A DNA stretch of 64,000 bases from Stomorhina lunata (GCA_933228675.1 OW121741.1:61278863-61342862), one strand, 5' to 3'; positions 35,497-48,927 are shown, numbered from the stretch's first letter. Program-made: numbers and translations. The notes: generated from the letters alone by a model not told the origin.

Positions 35497-38400
35497 ATAT
35501 AAAAAAATCGATTTTTTGTATTAAAAGTTTCCAGTTTTTTTCTTTTTTTTAATTCGTAAAAAAAAAAATGACAAAAACGTACGATTTTTTTTACGTGATT
35601 GCAAAACTGTGAATATTCCAAATAAGCCAAGCTTTATTTCATGAAGATCTATGCATAAACGGTAATTTTATTAATACTTAAGTGAATGAAGTGAAAATAC
35701 GTAATTTTTGTACAAGTAAGCCGTATGAAGCCTATTGTTAAAAAAAGAAGTAGAGGCCACAATTTTGTGCCAATTTCATAAAATTTGGCACATGTTATTT
35801 TTTGCTACAAGAGCAAAGCCTGTTTTAATAGTATAAAATCGTCCATACTTGTGGGCTACCTTCCATAGAACCTTCTTCCCGGAATATAGTTTTATGTTCC
35901 TCAAATCAAAAAATTTCCTTCTATCTACATAGAAATAAACCTTATCTCACATATTAACCTGCTATCGGAAATTTTTTAAATGTAAATAGTGAAGTTTTAT
36001 ATTTTTGTTTATTTAGCTACGCTACCTTTATTAAAGAAATGGTGTAAAATTTAGTAGCTTCCCAAAAGTCCACTGATATCATAGCAAAAACATATATTGT
36101 CTTTAGTTGTATAAAAACAAGCATATGGCTTATGTCGTTCACGATAGGTAGTTATTATAACCTGTTTTTCAACTAAATCTCTTTCTTTTAGACGGGATGC
36201 AAGTAGCTCTGACTGTTGTTTTGAAAGCTCTAGGTCTCTTATAAGATCATTTAACAAGGACTGTGTAAAAGGCTTTGGGCAAAATCCATGAGATACGCTG
36301 GAGATGTTTGAAGATGAAGAAACAGGGGATGGAGGAACTTCAGTATACGTAGAATGTTGATTTTCGGGACATAGAACTTCATCTGAATCTAGCACGGGAA
36401 GTGTAAATCCACCAGCTGAAATCGTGGGATAAGACCAAAGCATATGTTTTCCAAATCCACTTTTTCTACTTAAACAAAAGTAACAGTCAGCATCATGATT
36501 AGATGTTTCTCTCCACATCATAGGTTTTTCAATTTGCATGTTTCCTCTGTGAAAAATAAAAATTTTCCAATGAGTATCAAAAATATTTTGAAATAATATA
36601 AGTATTACTTACTGAGGGTGGGATTCCCATTTTTTTAACATATATTCACAGCTACGACAAATTGATTAGGCGTCCAATATTGGCTTAAATTATCTACATC
36701 TATTTTGAAATAATCTTTAAATTAATTTTGTAGTGAAATAGTGAACTTTCGCCGGCCTTTTGCTATAGTGTATACACCACATATATAACAAAATATATCC
36801 GGGTTTTTTTGCAGACAAATTTTCTACGTGTATTATTCATTTTTTAAAAATTCGCCAACCAAATAAATAGTTTGTTGTAATGACAACTTGACTTTTCGCG
36901 ATCAGAAACGCTAGTTAAATAACATGAATGAACTAAATGAACTACTTTAAATATGTTGCATTTTTACCAAAAGTACCTATTTTTTAAAAGAAAATACCTA
37001 GGTGAATAAGGACCAAAGAATAATTTACCTGTCAAAAGTTGAATTTTGAAACACCGAATGCAATAGGCAAGTAAGGCTTATTGCAGTGACGAGTAAAAAT
37101 TGGTTCAATGTGAGTAAAGCTATAAAAAATTAATGTAAAGTCATAAAAAACAGCAAAAAACCATTCTTGTTTTATCTACCTGCTGAACAGAAGTGTACTT
37201 CATTTATCAAAATATTTTCGAGGAACACACTCAAATTAATTCCAGGTATAACAGTTTCTATGACCGAGTGATAAAATTAAATTTTTTAATTTTTATGATT
37301 TAAAAAGACAAAGTTGCGCAAAATGTCATACCTTAATGAATTTAGTCAAAAACAATAATAGGCTTAATATGCCAAATTTTTGCTAAATTGGGTATTTTCA
37401 CTTTATTGTCAATAAAACCAACATTTATTGATGTATTTTCACGAAACAAGGCTTCACTTATTTATAAGATTCACAGCTTTAACAGCTTGGCAAGTTTTTG
37501 AAACTTTCGATTTTTTATGAATTTTTGAAAAATAAAGATTTTTCGATTTTGCAAAAAAAAAAAAACTTTTTTTTATATTTTTATGTCAATAACTCCACAA
37601 CCGTTGATGATATGAAAAAATTGTCTTAACAAGACTTAAAAGGTGAATCCGCTCGTGTTCCTCTCAACGATTTTGGATAAGCCGTTTCCAAGTTACGATA
37701 AAATAAATGGAACGACCTCTGTGAAAATCCGTAATTTTAGAAAAAATTTTTTTTAAAAAAATCGTATCCATAAAATTTTAAATTTTGGGTGTTTTTGTAC
37801 TTAGGGGGCCATAATACATCGAAATTAAATAGTTAGACTTCAAACCAATTTTTGCTGTTGACCAGTGTTATGAATTCATTTGTGCACCTGCTGGAACAGA
37901 AAACCCACTTATACGCCTAATATTATTTAATCTAACTCAACGGGATCCCATGAAAACATCTTGACTTTGAAGTAATAAATTTGTAAATTTATTCAAAAAA
38001 AATTATTATTGGCAAATAGGCAAAATTTTGAGTAGGACGAACTAAAAGGTATCTACTTTTTAATCTAAAAAAGAAAAAGTTAAAATTTTACACGTATTCC
38101 AAAATTAAGCGAATTTTATATATAGGTTCAAATAGACAAATAATCTTATTAAGAATATATAAATAAATATTCAAACTTTGAGGAATTATTACAGCCTTAG
38201 TAGACATTGCAGTACCGTAAACATTTGGGATTACATGTTCTGAAATGTCAGCTCTTATCTGACATTAAAATTTATTACAAAAAATTAAAAAAATCTATGG
38301 GGGTTTTGGCCGTAATTTCCTACTGTGAAATGCTTGATATCTATATTATTTTTTTTTTGTTTATACTTAATGTAATACCTAGCAAAATCTGGTTATATTA

Positions 38401-40502
38401 CTATTATATGCAAAGAGTCTTTCAAATTAAGAGTCGGAAAACGAAAAGCTTTCCGGTGGCGTCATCATATAGAATAGTTATGGACCCAAAGGTTAGGTTG
38501 GGGCAGGTGGCTGAAGTCTAGGGCACTTGGGTTCTAAAGTAGTACCTTCGTGAAAGATAATGATTACTAGACTACAAGTATATAATATTTGGGATGTATT
38601 GTTCTTTCGATCTGTCCGATGGATGTTTGGAAAGTTTTGCTCTAGTTCCTTGTGCAATTATAATGTGATTTAATTTATCAGCATTAAAGTGATTCCCGGA
38701 AGGGGTTGTAAGGGAGATTTCACTAAATGTGAACCGAGCTCGCCCATTTTGAATACCGAACTTTTCAAGAGATCAGAAATACTTTTGTCAAATTTTGTCC
38801 CTCTAGAAAGTTTATTTTAGGCGCTATCGCCATGAATAACGATATTGTACTACGTCTTTATACTAAATGTCATCATCGTATCTATTATAATTTGTCATTC
38901 ATTAGTTACTAAAAGATTCCCTTAGGCGAAGTTATACGGGAGCAATTGTCAAACGTGAACAGATTCTCCCAATTGCAATTAAAAAACTTAAATTTTCGTT
39001 GATATGTTAGATACATACATATGTAGGTTTTGAACGGATTAGTTAGTTAGTTAGTTAGCTGCATTTTTGTACTTCCTAGGAAGATTACCTCTAATTAGAT
39101 ATGGGCAAAATTCAAACAGTTTTTATTCCTTTGAAACCGAATTTCACCTCGAATAATTTTTGTACCCTTAGGAGTACCCTTAGGGACACAATGTCTTAGT
39201 AGCTCAAATTTGTGCTTTTAAGCGTAATTGGCATGCAAATTAAAAAAAAAACGTTAAAAAATCGATTAAAGCATTCAAGTTTTTCTTCATATTTCGTCTT
39301 CTTCTGCATTCGTTTTAACATTTGGACAAAAGTTGTTGTTCTACGAAATAGACACCACACTTAGGGGATAAATCCACTTCAGTCTAAATTTTAATTTTGT
39401 CACTTCTAATGTCAAAATTTGAAGCTCGTTTTCGCCACTTTTTATTTTTTTTCACATATTTTTTGGCCGCCTCAAAGAATTCCAAAAAAATAGATAACGA
39501 TTTGTAGATCTTTAAATTTCACGTTATATATCTCGATAATGTGCTCTATATAGGTATAACATACGACAGGTGTAAATGAGGAGTTTTTGAGCGTAAATTT
39601 TTCAAAATACCGGTGTTTTGTGGAGCACACTCGCAAATATGAATGAAAATTTCCAAACAACCACGTAAACCTAGTTTTTTTTTGCATTTATCACCTAAAA
39701 GCGATATCATTTATAACCGATTTGCATCAAAAGTTTGTCAAAAATCCCTTTATTAACTGAGAACGCGAAGGTTATATCTAAAAACATTTCAATGAAGCAC
39801 ATCGCGAATTTGATCAGGAGTGGTCTTAAAACTATTCTTTAATAAGGCTTTACCTAAGATTTGAAGCGCACCAAAATATTATAAGAATTAACGATTTTAT
39901 GGACCAAATAAGAACCTTATATCTTAAAAAGATATGCACCTAAAAAATTATATTTAAATAAAAAAATCTTTTAAATTAAATTTGTTCATAAGTCATAAAT
40001 TAATAAAAATAAAATAGTTTTTAATTTTTTTGAGAAATTTTTGTTTTAACCGTCATAACTTCTGCGCGCATCGCGTAAAATCATTAACGCGAACGGATTT
40101 TACATTCACTAAGCTCGCTTAGGTTAGGTTGAAAAGGTGATGCCAGGAGAGTGGCATCTACACTCGGAGACCTTCGGGTCTATTGCGATCCTTTCTGAAA
40201 GTAAATAAATGATAGCAGAAAGAGAAATAGAGGAAAGAGTGAAGGGAGTAGTTCTAGAAAGTGTTAAAGATAGAGAAGGAAAATCGCATAGAAGAGAAGT
40301 GTTGACCAAAAAACGCTACCCTAGGGGGAAGAGCCTCGTCTAACTAAGCCATCTGAGTCCCAAAATAAAACCAACTACATCAGTCAGTTTGCACTGCTGT
40401 ATGATGCCGTCTGGACCGGCCGATTTATACGACAAGAATGAATTCACGGGACAGGATGTAAATTCCTGTTACCTGGAAAATGAGTGTCAATATATAAAAG
40501 AT
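35497..40502. repeat. Tandem array unit U3 (5006 bp)
   Basis: As U2 but with a 43-bp addition (TAACATGAATGAACTAAATG region, about 36915-36957), also present in U4, so U3 and U4 are the closest pair. Confidence 0.9.
36051..36840 (-). pseudogene. Two-exon transposon-family gene, U3 copy
   Basis: ATG at 36840. A one-base loss in the A/T run near 36806 adds a private frameshift in the first exon, on top of the shared TAA (36722-36724) and shared frame loss. The intron is 36548-36612. Exon 2 (36539-36051) has all 162 codons and ends LLGSY rather than LLESY. Confidence 0.7.
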
Positions 40503-43500
40503 ATATAAAAAAATCGATTTTTTGTATTAAAAGTTTCCATTTTTTTTCTTTTTTTTAATTCGTAAAAAAAAAAAAAATGACAAAAACGTACGATTTTTTT
40601 TACGTGATTGCAAAACTGTGAATATTCCAAATAAGCCAAGCTTTATTTCATGAAGATCTATGCATAAACGGTAATTTTATTAATACTTAAGTGAATGAAG
40701 TGAAAATACGTAATTTTTGTACAAGTAAGCCGTATGAAGCCTATTGTTAAAAAAAGAAGTAGAGGCCACAATTTTGAAGCCAATTTCATAAAATTTGGCA
40801 CATGTTATTTTTTGCTACAAGAGCAAAGCCTGTTTTAATAGTATAAAATCGTCCATACTTGTGGGCTACCTTCCATAGAACCTTCTTCCCGGAATATAGT
40901 TTTATGTTCCTCAAATCAAAAAATTTCCTTCTATCTACATAGAAATAAACCTTATCTCACATATTAACCTGCTATCGGAAATTTTTTAAATGTAAATAGT
41001 GAAGTTTTATATTTTTGTTTATTTAGCTACGCTACCTTTATTAAAGAAATGGTGTAAAATTTAGTAGCTTTCCAAAAGTCCACTGATATCATAGCAAAAA
41101 CATATATTGTCTTTAGTTGTATAAAAACAAGCATATGGCTTATGTCGTTCACGATAGGTAGTTATTATAACCTGTTTTTCAACTAAATCTCTTTCTTTTA
41201 GACGGGATGCAAGTAGCTCTGACTGTTGTTTTGAAAGCTCTAGGTCTCTTATAAGATCATTTAACAAGGACTGTATAAAAGGCTTTGAGCAAAATCCATG
41301 AGATACGCTGGAGATGTTTGAAGATGAAGAAACAGGGGATGGAGGAACTTCAGTATACGTAGAATGTTGATTTTCGGGACATAGAACTTCATCTGAATCT
41401 AGCACGGGAAGTGTAAATCCACCAGCTGAAATCGTGGGATAAGACCAAAGCATATGTTTTCCAAATCCACTTTTTCTACTTAAACAAAAGTAACAGTCAG
41501 CATCATGATTAGATGTTTCTCTCCACATCATAGGTTTTTCAATTTGCATGTTTCCTCTGTGAAAAATAAAAATTTTCCAATGAGTATCAAAAATATTTTG
41601 AAATAATATAAGTATTACTTACTGAGGGTGGGATTCCCATTTTTTTAACATATATTCACAGCTACGACAAATTGATTAGGCGTCCAATATTGGCTTAAAT
41701 TATCTACATCTATTTTGAAATAATCTTTAAATTAATTTTGTAGTGAAATAGTGAACTTTCGCCGGCCTTTTCCTATAGTGTATACACCACATATATAACA
41801 AAATATATCCGGGTTATTTTTGCAGACAAATTTTCTACGTGTATTATTCATTTTTTAAAAATTCGCCAACCAAATAAATAGTTTGTTGTAATGACAACTT
41901 GACTTTTCGCGATCAGAAACGCTAGTTAAATAACATGAATGAACTAAATGAACTACTTTAAATATGTTGCATTTTTACCAAAAGTACCTATTTTTTAAAA
42001 GAAAATACCTAGGTGAATAAGGACCAAAGAATAATTTACCTGTCAAAAGTTGAATTTTGAAACACCGAATGCAATAGGCAAGTAAGGCTTATTGCAGTGA
42101 CGAGTAAAAATTGGTTCAATGTGAGTAAAGCTATAAAAAATTAATGTAAAGTCATAAAAAACAGCAAAAAACCATTCTTGTTTTATCTACCTGCTGAACA
42201 GAAGTGTACTTCATTTATCAAAATATTTTCGCGGAACACACTCAAATTAATTCCAGGTATAACAGTTTCTATGACCGAGTGATAAAATTAAATTTTTTAA
42301 TTTTTATGATTTAAAAAGACAAAGTTGCGCAAAATGTCATACCTTAATGAATTTAGTCAAAAACAATAATAGGCTTAATATGCCAAATTTTTGCTAAATT
42401 GGGTATTTTCACTTTATTGTCAATAAAACCAACATTTATTGATGTATTTTCACGAAACAAGGCTTCACTTATTTATAAGATTCACAGCTTTAACACCGTG
42501 AAATGGCAAGTTTTTGAAACTTTCGATTTTTTATGAATTTTTGAAAAATAAAGATTTTTCGATTTTGCAAAAAAAAAAAACTTTTTTTTATATTTTTATG
42601 TCAATAACTCCACAACCGTTGTGATATGAAAAAATTGTCTTAACAAGACTTAAAAGGTGAATCCGCTCGTGTTCCTCTCAACGATTTTGGATAAGCCGTT
42701 TCCAAGTTACGATAAAATAAATGGAACGACCTCTGTGAAAATCCGTAATTTTAGAAAAAAATTTTTTTTAAAAAATCGTATCCATAAAATTTTAAATTTT
42801 GGGTGTTTTTGTACTTAGGGGGCCATAATACATCGAAATTAAATAGTTAGACTTCAAACCAATTTTTGCTGTTGACCAGTGTTATGAATTCATTTGTGCA
42901 CCTGCTGGAACAGAAAACCCACTTATACGCCTAATATTATTTAATCCAACTCAACGGGATCCCATGAAAACATCTTGACTTTGAAGTAATAAATTTGTAA
43001 ATTTATTCAAAAAAATTTATTATTGGCAAATAGGCAAAATTTTGAGTAGGACGAACTAAAAGGTATCTACTTTTTAATCTAAAAAAGAAAAAGTTAAAAT
43101 TTTACACGTATTCCAAAATTAAGCGAATTTTATATATAGGTTCAAATAGACAAATAATCTTATTAAGAATATATAAATAAATATTCAAACTTTGAGGAAT
43201 TATTACAGCCTTAGTAGACATTGCAGTACCGTAAACATTTGGGATTACATGTTCTGAAATGTCAGCTCTTATCTGACATTAAAATTTATTACAAAAAATT
43301 AAAAAAATCTATGGGGGTTTTGGCCGTAATTTCCTACTGTGAAATGCTTGATATCTATATTATTTTTTTTTGTTTATACTTAATGTAATACCTAGCAAAA
43401 TCTGGTTATATTACTATTATATGCAAAGAGTCTTTCAAATTAAGAGTCGGAAAACGAAAAGCTTTCCGGTGGCGTCATCATATAGAATAGTTATGGACCC

Positions 43501-45506
43501 AAAGGTTAGGTTGGGGCAGGTGGCTGAAGTCTAGGGCACTTGGGTTCTAAAGTAGTCCCTTCGTGAAAGATAATGATTACTAGACTACAAGTATATAATA
43601 TTTGGGATGTATTGTTCTTTCGATCTGTCCGATGGATGTTTGGAAAGTTTTGCTCTAGTTCCTTGTGCAATTATAATGTGATTTAATTTATCAGCATTAA
43701 AGTGATTCCCGGAAGGGGTTGTAAGGGTGATTTCACTAAATGTGAACCGAGCTCGCCCATTTTGAATACCGAACTTTTCAAGAGATCAGAAATACTTTTG
43801 TCAAACTTTGTTCCTCTAGAAAGTTTATTTTAGGCGCTATCGCCATGAATAACGATATTGTACTACGTCTTTATACTAAATGTCATCATCGTATCTATTA
43901 TAATTTGTCATTCATTAGTTACTAAAAGATTCCCTTAGGCGAAGTTATACGGGAGCAATTGTCAAACGTGAACAGATTCTCCCAATTGCAATTAAAAAAC
44001 TTAAATTTTCGTTGATATGTTAGATACACACATATGTAGGTTTTGAACGGATTAGTTAGTTAGCTGCATTTTTGTACTTCCTAGGAAGATTACCTCTAAT
44101 TAGATATGGGCAAAATTCAAACAGTTTTTATTCCTTTGAAACCGAATTTCACCTCGAATAATTTTTGTACCCTTAGGAGTACCCTTAGGGACACAATGTC
44201 TTAGTAGCTCAAATTTGTGCTTTTAAGCGTAATTGGCATGCAAATTAAAAAAAAAACGTTAAAAAATCGATTAAAGCATTCAAGTTTTTCTTCATATTTC
44301 GTCTTCTTCTGCATTCGTTTTAACATTTGGACAAATATTGTTGTTCTACGAAATAGACACCACACTTAGGGGATAAATCCACTTCAGTCTAAATTTTAAT
44401 TTTGTCACTTCTAATGTCAAAATTTGAAGCTCGTTTTCGCCACTTTTTATTTTTTTTCACATATTTTTTGGCCGCCTCAAAGAATTCCAAAAAAATAGAT
44501 AACGATTTGTAGATCTTTAAATTTCACGTTATATATCTCGATAATGTGCTCTATATAGGTATAACATACGACAGGTGTAAATGAGGAGTTTTTGAGCGTA
44601 AATTTTTCAAAATACCGGTGTTTTGTGGAGCACACTCGCAAATATGAATGAAAATTTCCAAACAACCACGTAAACCTAGTTTTTTTTGCATTTATCACCT
44701 AAAAGCGATATCATTTATAACCGATTTGCATCAAAAGTTTGTCAAAAATCCCTTTATTAACTGAGAACGCGAAGGTTATATCTAAAAACATTTCAATGAA
44801 GCACATCGCGAATTTGATCAGGAGTGGTCTTAAAACTATTCTTTAATAAGGCTTTACCTAAGATTTGAAGCGCACCAAAATATTATAAGAATTAACGATT
44901 TTATGGACCAAATAAGAACCTTATATCTTAAAAAGATATGCACCTAAAAAATTATATTTAAATAAAAAAATCTTTTAAATTAAATTTGTTCATAAGTCAT
45001 AAATTAATAAAAATAAAATAGTTTTTAATTTTTTTGAGAAATTTTTGTTTTAACCGTCATAACTTCTGCGCGCATCGCGTAAAATCATTAACGCGAACGG
45101 ATTTTACATTCACTAAGCTCGCTTAGGTTAGGTTGAAAAGGTGATGCCAGGAGAGTGGCATCTACACTCGGAGACCTTCGGGTCTATTGCGATCCTTTCT
45201 GAAAGTAAATAAATGATAGCAGAAAGAGAAATAGAGGAAAGAGTGAAGGGAGTAGTTCTAGAAAGTGTTAAAGATAGAGAAGGAAAATCGCATAGAAGAG
45301 AAGTGTTGACCAAAAAACGCTACCCTAGGGGGAAGAGCCTCGTCTAACTAAGCCATCTGAGTCCCAAAATAAAACCAACTACATCAGTCAGTTTGCACTG
45401 CTGTATGATGCCGTCTGGACCGGCCGATTTATACGGCAAGAATGAATTCACGGGACAGGATGTAAATTCCTGTTACCTGGAAAATGAGTGTCAATATATA
45501 AAAGAT
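40503..45506. repeat. Tandem array unit U4 (5004 bp)
   Basis: Same layout and same 43-bp addition as U3. The TTAGG tract is two units at about 45121. Confidence 0.9.
41061..41851 (-). pseudogene. Two-exon transposon-family gene, U4 copy
   Basis: ATG at 41851, shared TAA and frame loss, intron 41558-41622. Exon 2 has 162 codons with two private changes (FCSKPFIQS instead of FCPKPFTQS), both C-to-T on the coding strand. Confidence 0.7.
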
Positions 45507-46050
45507 ATATAAAAAAATCGATTTTTTGTATTAAAAGTTTCCATTTTGTTTCTTTTTTTTAATTCGTAAAAAATCGTACGATTTTTTTACGTGATTGCAA
45601 AACTGTGAATATTCCAAATAAGCCAAGCTTTATTTCATGAAGATCTATGCATAAACGGTAATTTTATTAATACTTAAGTGAATGAAGTGAAAATACGTAA
45701 TTTTTGTACAAGTAAGCCGTATGAAGCCTATTGTTAAAAAAAGAAGTAGAGGCCACAATTTTGAAGCCAATTTCATAAAATTTGGCACAGGTTATTTTTT
45801 GCTACAAGAGCAAAGCCTGTTTTAATAGTAAAATAAAATCGTCCATACTTGTGGGCTACCTTCCATAGAACATTCTTCCCGGAATATAGTTTTATGTTCC
45901 TCAAATCAAAAAATTTCCTTCTATCTACATAGAAATAAACCTTATCTCACATATTAACCTGCTATCGGAAATTTTTTAAATGTAAATAGTGAAGTTTTAT
46001 ATTTTTGTTTATTTAGCTACGCTACCTTTATTAAAGAAATGGTGTAAAAT

Positions 46051-46841
46051 TTAGTAGCTTTCCAAAAGTCCACTGATATAATAGCAAAAACATATATTGT
46101 CTTTAGTTGTATAAAAACAAGCATATGGCTTATGTCGTTCACGATAGGTAGTTATTATAACCTGTTTTTCAACTAAATCTCTTTCTTTTAGACGGGATGC
46201 AAGTAGCTCTGACTGTTGTTTTGAAAGCTCTAGGTCTCTTATAAGATCATTTAACAAGGACTGTGTAAAAGGCTTTGGGCAAAATCCATGAGATACGCTG
46301 GAGATGTTTGAAGATGAAGAAACAGGGGATGGAGGAACTTCAGTATACGTAGAATGTTGATTTTCGGGACATAGAACTTCATCTGAATCTAGCACGGGAA
46401 GTGTAAATCCACCAGCTGAAATCGTGGGATAAGACCAAAGCATATGTTTTCCAAATCCACTTTTTCTACTTAAACAAAAGTAACAGTCAGCATCATGATT
46501 AGATGTTTCTCTCCACATCATAGGTTTTTCAATTTGCATGTTTCCTCTGTGAAAAATAAAAATTTTCCAATGAGTATCAAAAATATTTTGAAATAATATA
46601 AGTATTACTTACTGAGGGTGGGATTCCCATTTTTTTAACATATATTCACAGCTACGACAAATTGATTAGGCGTCCAATATTGGCTTAAATTATCTACATC
46701 TATTTTGAAATAATCTTTAAATTAATTTTGTAGTGAAATAGTGAACTTTCGCCGGCCTTTTGCTAAAGTGTATACACCACATATATAACAAAATATATCC
46801 GGGTTATTTTTGCAGACAAATTTTCTACGTGTATTATTCAT
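46051..46841 (-). pseudogene. Two-exon transposon-family gene, U5 copy
   Basis: ATG at 46841, shared TAA and frame loss, intron 46548-46612. Exon 2 has 162 codons with one change (CYYISG for CYDISG). The BEL provirus starts 25 bp upstream of the ATG and would separate any promoter from the gene. Confidence 0.7.
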
Positions 46842-46860
46842 TTTTTAAAAATTCGCCAAC

Positions 46861-46865
46861 CAAAT
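46861..46865. other. Target-site duplication CAAAT, left copy
   Basis: CAAAT precedes the 5' LTR and is repeated at 58662-58666 after the 3' LTR. The empty site, with one CAAAT, is seen in U1-U4 (CCAACCAAATAAATAG). A 5-bp duplication is typical of BEL/Pao elements. Confidence 0.95.
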
Positions 46866-47291
46866 TGTTGACACTTAGGTCAACATATTAATTTATTACA
46901 TTTATTACATTATTAATAATATTATTTGTGTCATTGTTGTAATCTACATTTAAGGTATTATTAATTATATTAATTTGCAACTCTTGCAATTATTTAATTT
47001 CCGCATTAACACAGAAAAATATAATAACTAGGGCATTAACCAAGAAAATTGTTCAATTGCAGAAATGCAATTATTGTTGAGTCAGTTTGTATTAAATTTC
47101 TTTTGTAATTAATTTGTATAAAACCAATTGAACAAATAAATTCTTGTGTCAGTAATAAACCAAATTTAAAAGGTGTAATTATTATTAACATTGAGTTCTT
47201 CAGGTTAAAGTACTTGAAGAACATTCGACAAATAAAAATAGTTTTAATACAAGTTCATGTGCTTGTGTTGAATCTATTGTCAATCTCAACA
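46866..47291 (+). repeat. 5' LTR (426 bp)
   Basis: Begins TGTTGACACTTAGGTCAACA (itself an inverted repeat) and ends TCAACA, giving 6-bp LTR termini TGTTGA/TCAACA. AATAAA motifs lie at about 47126-47160. It differs from the 3' LTR by one extra T in ATTAAATTTC. Confidence 0.95.
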
Positions 47292-47293
47292 TT

Positions 47294-47312
47294 TGGTGAC
47301 CCCGTTCTTTTG
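47294..47312 (+). promoter_or_regulatory. Primer binding site (putative)
   Basis: TGGTGACCCCGTTCTTTTG begins two bases after the LTR end, where minus-strand DNA synthesis is primed by a tRNA 3' end. I cannot name the tRNA. It is absent before the second gag copy, whose leader begins downstream of it (equivalent of 47316). Confidence 0.6.
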
Positions 47313-47490
47313 TGTTTAAAAGTCTCCTACCACCAGCAGTAAGGAACTTGATAGCATAAAAAGAGCAACACACATCCTTCAAATTTCTGGAGTCTTAATT
47401 CAAGGATCAGGACAACTTGAAGTAATCAGAATTTACCCCACAAGTGGTAATATCAAAAAAAGTCGACATAGTCTAAAATACACAGTCAAC
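47313..47490 (+). other. Leader between primer site and gag
   Basis: A non-coding leader, repeated from 47316 onward at 54700-54874. It probably carries packaging or dimerisation signals by analogy with other retroelements, which I cannot locate. The gag ATG at 47491 (CAACATGACA) is the first in the long frame. Confidence 0.6.
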
Positions 47491-48927
47491 ATGACAACCC
47501 TTCAGGATCTTATCGTTCAGCAACAGGCAAGGGCAAGTGGTATTAAAAAAATAATTTCGACCATAAAAAAAGCCCCAATTGAGAGAAGAACTAAAGAATT
47601 TTATGAAGGCAAAAAGAACGAACTCATTGCCCAATGGCAGGTATTTGAGAAAGCAGAAAATAGAATTCGTGGCGACCCAACCTTATCAGAACTGGATCCT
47701 TATATTGTAACGAATCTATACAAATCAACTGGAGCAAAATACAATGCGTCAATTGAATATATTGAAATGGAAATAATGAAACTGTCGTCCTCAAACACCA
47801 AACCAGTGCCAACCGCAAGAAACACATCAGAAGGCATCTCAGGTGGCCAGTATGTCACAGAAGAAGTGAAACACAATCTACTAAAAATGCGAGACGCCAC
47901 AATATCCAAAATCATGAGCACACTGGACGACATACTAGCAAGCGAATTCCAGTACTCAAGGCAGCAACTAGACGTCATACAAAAGGAAGTCGAGTACAAC
48001 ATGAAAACGATGCAGCAATTGCAAGACAAATTATGCAGCGAAAATATCGAGCACGACATACATGCATTCTTAACCCAACAAACAGAAATCACGAACAAGA
48101 TAATGCAAATTGAAGGCCTAAAGGCAACTTTAATTCCAGAACCAATCAATCAACCAACATTCCAACAGGATAACCACACACAATATCTTCCAAAGGTAAC
48201 AATACCAAATTTTAATGGGGATTACATGAATTGGCAACCTTTTTATGATATGTTCAACGAGATGATACACAAGAAGGCAATGCCAGCTATCCAGAAAATG
48301 TGGTTTTTAAAGACAAACATATCCGGAGAAGCCGCAAGATTAATACAGAACCTTTCATTAACGGAAACTAACTACGAAACGGCTTGGAAAACACTGCAAG
48401 ATCGCTTTAATAATCCACGAATATTGACAAATAACATCATAAACAGATTGTTGAATCAGCCAAAAATAGCTGAGAACCCCTCTTCTGCAGCTATAAAGGG
48501 GTTGCACGACACAACACGCGAATGCTGTGCAGCACTCAACAATTTGAACATTAATACATCGACGTGGGACCCCATATTGGTCAACATATTATTAAAGAAA
48601 CTAGACCATGGAACGCACATATTATATGAACAGTCCGTACAGCTACCAAGATCATTACCATCATTAGAAGAACTTTTGGGATTCCTGGAAACCAGATTTC
48701 AGTCATTAGAAGCCGTCGGAAGAACACAAACTACTCCAAAAAGAACTTTATCTGCAGCAACCGCTTCTAAAGACAATAACCATTGCAAATTATGCAACAA
48801 TGGAATTCATCAGTTGTATTATTGCAACCGGTTTTTATCGTGGTCAGTGCCCGAACGATTAAGGTGGATACAGCAACAGAAACTCTGTGTTAACTGTTTC
48901 AAGGGTGATCATATGTCACGACAATGA
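47491..48927 (+). CDS. gag: Gag, ending at TGA in the zinc knuckle
   Basis: 478 codons. It encodes the structural polyprotein that packages element RNA. The N-terminal half is charged and helical. The capsid-like core around residues 245-400 has NWQPFYDMFNEMIH and WFLKTNISGEAARLI, matching the BEL/Pao Gag family (DUF1759 type). A first cysteine cluster (HCKLCNNGIHQLYYC, about 428-442) is followed by a CCHC knuckle with C466, C469 and H474; the fourth ligand position, 479, is the TGA codon. Downstream the same frame stays open into protease and polymerase with another CxxC. Start: first ATG of the frame after the leader. The TGA could be a mutation that kills Pol expression or a readthrough site. 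Confidence 0.9.
   Translation: MTTLQDLIVQQQARASGIKKIISTIKKAPIERRTKEFYEGKKNELIAQWQVFEKAENRIRGDPTLSELDPYIVTNLYKSTGAKYNASIEYIEMEIMKLSSSNTKPVPTARNTSEGISGGQYVTEEVKHNLLKMRDATISKIMSTLDDILASEFQYSRQQLDVIQKEVEYNMKTMQQLQDKLCSENIEHDIHAFLTQQTEITNKIMQIEGLKATLIPEPINQPTFQQDNHTQYLPKVTIPNFNGDYMNWQPFYDMFNEMIHKKAMPAIQKMWFLKTNISGEAARLIQNLSLTETNYETAWKTLQDRFNNPRILTNNIINRLLNQPKIAENPSSAAIKGLHDTTRECCAALNNLNINTSTWDPILVNILLKKLDHGTHILYEQSVQLPRSLPSLEELLGFLETRFQSLEAVGRTQTTPKRTLSAATASKDNNHCKLCNNGIHQLYYCNRFLSWSVPERLRWIQQQKLCVNCFKGDHMSRQ
48925..48927 (+). other. In-frame TGA at the last zinc-knuckle cysteine
   Basis: Spacing C-X2-C-X4-H-X4 places this codon exactly at the fourth zinc ligand; TGA is one base from both cysteine codons. 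The following base is A. The same TGA is at 56309-56311 in the duplicated gag. Upstream and downstream are one frame. Confidence 0.9.

Noticed and set aside
47700..48149. 149-codon minus-strand frame opposite gag
   Set aside because: Shadow of the gag frame, repeated at 55084-55533 only because gag is duplicated.
48925..48927. Selenocysteine at the Gag TGA
   Set aside because: No SECIS-like structure was recognised. Cysteine readthrough or a point mutation explains it more simply.
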